Assembly: GCA_040882255.1 (NCBI GenBank)
Contig: JBBEBP010000027.1
Span: 1-64,000 of the forward strand
From: PWQG01 sp040882255
GTDB taxonomy: Bacteria; Pseudomonadota; Gammaproteobacteria; Pseudomonadales; Pseudohongiellaceae
Reading direction: 5' to 3'
DNA: 64,000 nt
Both the position numbers and the translations under genes were made by a program. Under the pieces are notes generated by a model. That model saw nothing but the letters and a program-made list of their open reading frames with translations, was not told the origin of the DNA and did not search any database. This document shows positions 62,882 through 64,000 of this stretch, piece after piece. Each line of letters begins with the position of its first letter. Position 1 is the first letter of the stretch.

Positions 62882-62979
62882 CGCGTTTTTCCTGATGATA
62901 GTGATCGGAGGGCGCCATTGTAGCGCTGCCGGGTCATTATGCAAGCAGAGGCTCCGGTTGTTGGATAGCAGGTGATGCA

Positions 62980-63609
62980 GTGGCAAAAAAATCGGGTAGC
63001 AGTCGCGAGTGGCTGAAGGAACATCACGATGATGTATGGGTGCGTGAGGCGAAGGCGCATGGCTATCGCTCCCGTGCCAGCTTCAAGCTGCTGGAGATCC
63101 AGGACAAGGACGGGGTGATCCGCCCGGGGATGCGGGTCGTCGACCTGGGGGCGGCGCCTGGCGGCTGGTCGCAGGTGGTCGCGGGCATTCTCGATGGACG
63201 TGGTACCGTGCTGGCTTCCGACATCCTGCCCATGGACAGTATTGCCGGTGTGGAGTTCATTCAGGGCGATTTCACCGACAATGCTGTGTATGAACAGTTG
63301 TTGGCAGCCTTGGACAATGGCAAGGCCGATCTTGTAATATCGGATATGGCACCCAATATGAGTGGTATGCGGGATATCGACCAGCCGCGCGTTATGATGC
63401 TGGCCGAACTCGCTCTGGATATGGCCGAATCGGTGCTGGCCTGCAATGGAAGCCTCCTTGTGAAGGTCTTTCACGGAGAAGGACTACAGGATTACCAGGC
63501 GCTGCTGAAGCAGCGGTTCAATACAGTGAAAACACGCAAACCCCGCGCTTCCCGGGCGCGTTCCAGTGAAATCTATCTGCTGGCCCAGGGGTTTCGGGGC
63601 AACCCGTGA
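62980..63609 (+). CDS. rlmE: 23S rRNA 2'-O-methyltransferase RlmE (FtsJ)
   Basis: This 209-residue SAM-dependent methyltransferase modifies U2552 of 23S rRNA. It has YRSRASFKLLEIQ, motif I VVDLGAAPGGWSQVV, LVISDMAPNMSG and VKVFHGEG, including the K-D-K-E catalytic set. GTG at 62980 follows AGGTG. The order yhbY (divergent)-rlmE-ftsH matches E. coli. The 159 bases to ftsH show no feature. Confidence 0.96.
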   Translation: MAKKSGSSREWLKEHHDDVWVREAKAHGYRSRASFKLLEIQDKDGVIRPGMRVVDLGAAPGGWSQVVAGILDGRGTVLASDILPMDSIAGVEFIQGDFTDNAVYEQLLAALDNGKADLVISDMAPNMSGMRDIDQPRVMMLAELALDMAESVLACNGSLLVKVFHGEGLQDYQALLKQRFNTVKTRKPRASRARSSEIYLLAQGFRGNP

Positions 63610-63768
63610 CCGTCAACAATAATCCGGGGAATCTTGAGGGATGTGCAGACCGTGCCGGACTATCCCGGCAGGTGGCCTGCGCGGCTGGCGGCAATCCGCA
63701 GCCGCAGTGAGGAACGAGGATCGGCATGTTGGTGCCGGTCAACAGGTAACGAGTAAGGGGGTTCACCC

Positions 63769-64000
63769 TTGAACGACATGGCGAAGAATCTGCTTTTGTG
63801 GGTCGTCATCGCAGCCGTGCTGCTGACGGTCTTCAACAACATCAATCAGGAAACCACCACATCCCAGGTCTCCTATTCCGAATTCATCAGTGAAGTGCAG
63901 GATGGCGAGGTGCGCTCGGTCAATATAGCCGGCGTCAACGTCACCGGTCTGCGTACCGACAACACGCGCTTCACCACGACCATCCCGCAGGTGGGCGATC
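63769..64000 (+). CDS. ftsH: ATP-dependent zinc metalloprotease FtsH, N-terminal part
   Basis: Only the first 77 codons are in the window. NDMAKNLLLWVVIAAVLLTVFNN is the first membrane helix of FtsH, followed by the periplasmic domain (VSYSEFISEVQDGEV). TTG at 63769 after AAGGGGG is preferred because many relatives begin MNDMAKN; ATG at 63778 is the alternative. The AAA and protease domains lie beyond the window. Confidence 0.92.
   Translation, partial: MNDMAKNLLLWVVIAAVLLTVFNNINQETTTSQVSYSEFISEVQDGEVRSVNIAGVNVTGLRTDNTRFTTTIPQVGD

Overview
The window reads as a contiguous piece of a GC-rich gammaproteobacterial chromosome, densely packed with housekeeping genes. Gene order supports this: hslV-hslU-DUF971-ubiE-ubiJ-ubiB-hisI-hisE-tatABC, priA/rpmE/ponA/pilMNOPQ/aroK/aroB/hemE and dapB-carA-carB-greA-yhbY-rlmE-ftsH are arrangements I know from Pseudomonas and related orders. 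The many acidic proteins suggest a halophilic or halotolerant member, but I cannot name a genus. I saw no rRNA or tRNA gene, CRISPR array, intact insertion sequence or prophage.

Layout. 1-3.0 kb: an organoarsenical efflux gene (arsJ), a piuC-type dioxygenase and a divergent lipoprotein gene whose promoter carries a Fur-like box. 3.0-11 kb: an ABC-F ATPase, a two-component system and a GldA/GldF/GldG-type ABC exporter. 11-16.8 kb: the nitrogen-control block ntrC-ntrB-glnA with sigma-54 promoters and NtrC dyads. 16.8-20.7 kb: thiI, typA, dtd. 20.7-32.3 kb: a long minus-strand run of SPOR protein, hslVU, ubi, his and tat genes, interrupted by a bufferin-type (MNIO/DUF692) RiPP cluster between ubiJ and ubiB. 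32.4-43.3 kb: priA, chorismate mutase, rpmE, the class A PBP and the type IV pilus operon pilMNOPQ. 43.5-47.9 kb: aroK-aroB-hemE-folK and a truncated TonB-receptor-like protein. 47.9-53.1 kb: biotin genes arranged around a BirA-type operator. 53.1-56.3 kb: an acyl-CoA dehydrogenase and a sigma/anti-sigma pair. 56.5-64 kb: dapB-carAB-greA, yhbY, rlmE and the start of ftsH.

The most unusual content is in the gaps. Eight long palindromic elements (about 120-230 bp) fall into three families, A (4 copies), B (2) and C (2). Within a family the central loop is conserved; in family B, 52 bases are identical. The stem arms differ between copies, yet the two arms of each copy still pair almost perfectly. 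Six of the eight lie just 3' of a gene, in the same orientation relative to that gene within each family. This is what a constant loop on a structurally selected stem would look like. The other two, A1 and A3, are inverted partners, so that ntrBC is flanked by one inverted pair on each side.

Other points worth attention: the bufferin cluster inside the ubiquinone operon with an internally duplicated precursor; a terminator and 18-codon leader upstream of carA that look like attenuation; a secreted protein matching only the last third of a TonB-dependent receptor; and a fully readable sigma-54/NtrC region for glnA whose distal NtrC site lies next to thiI.
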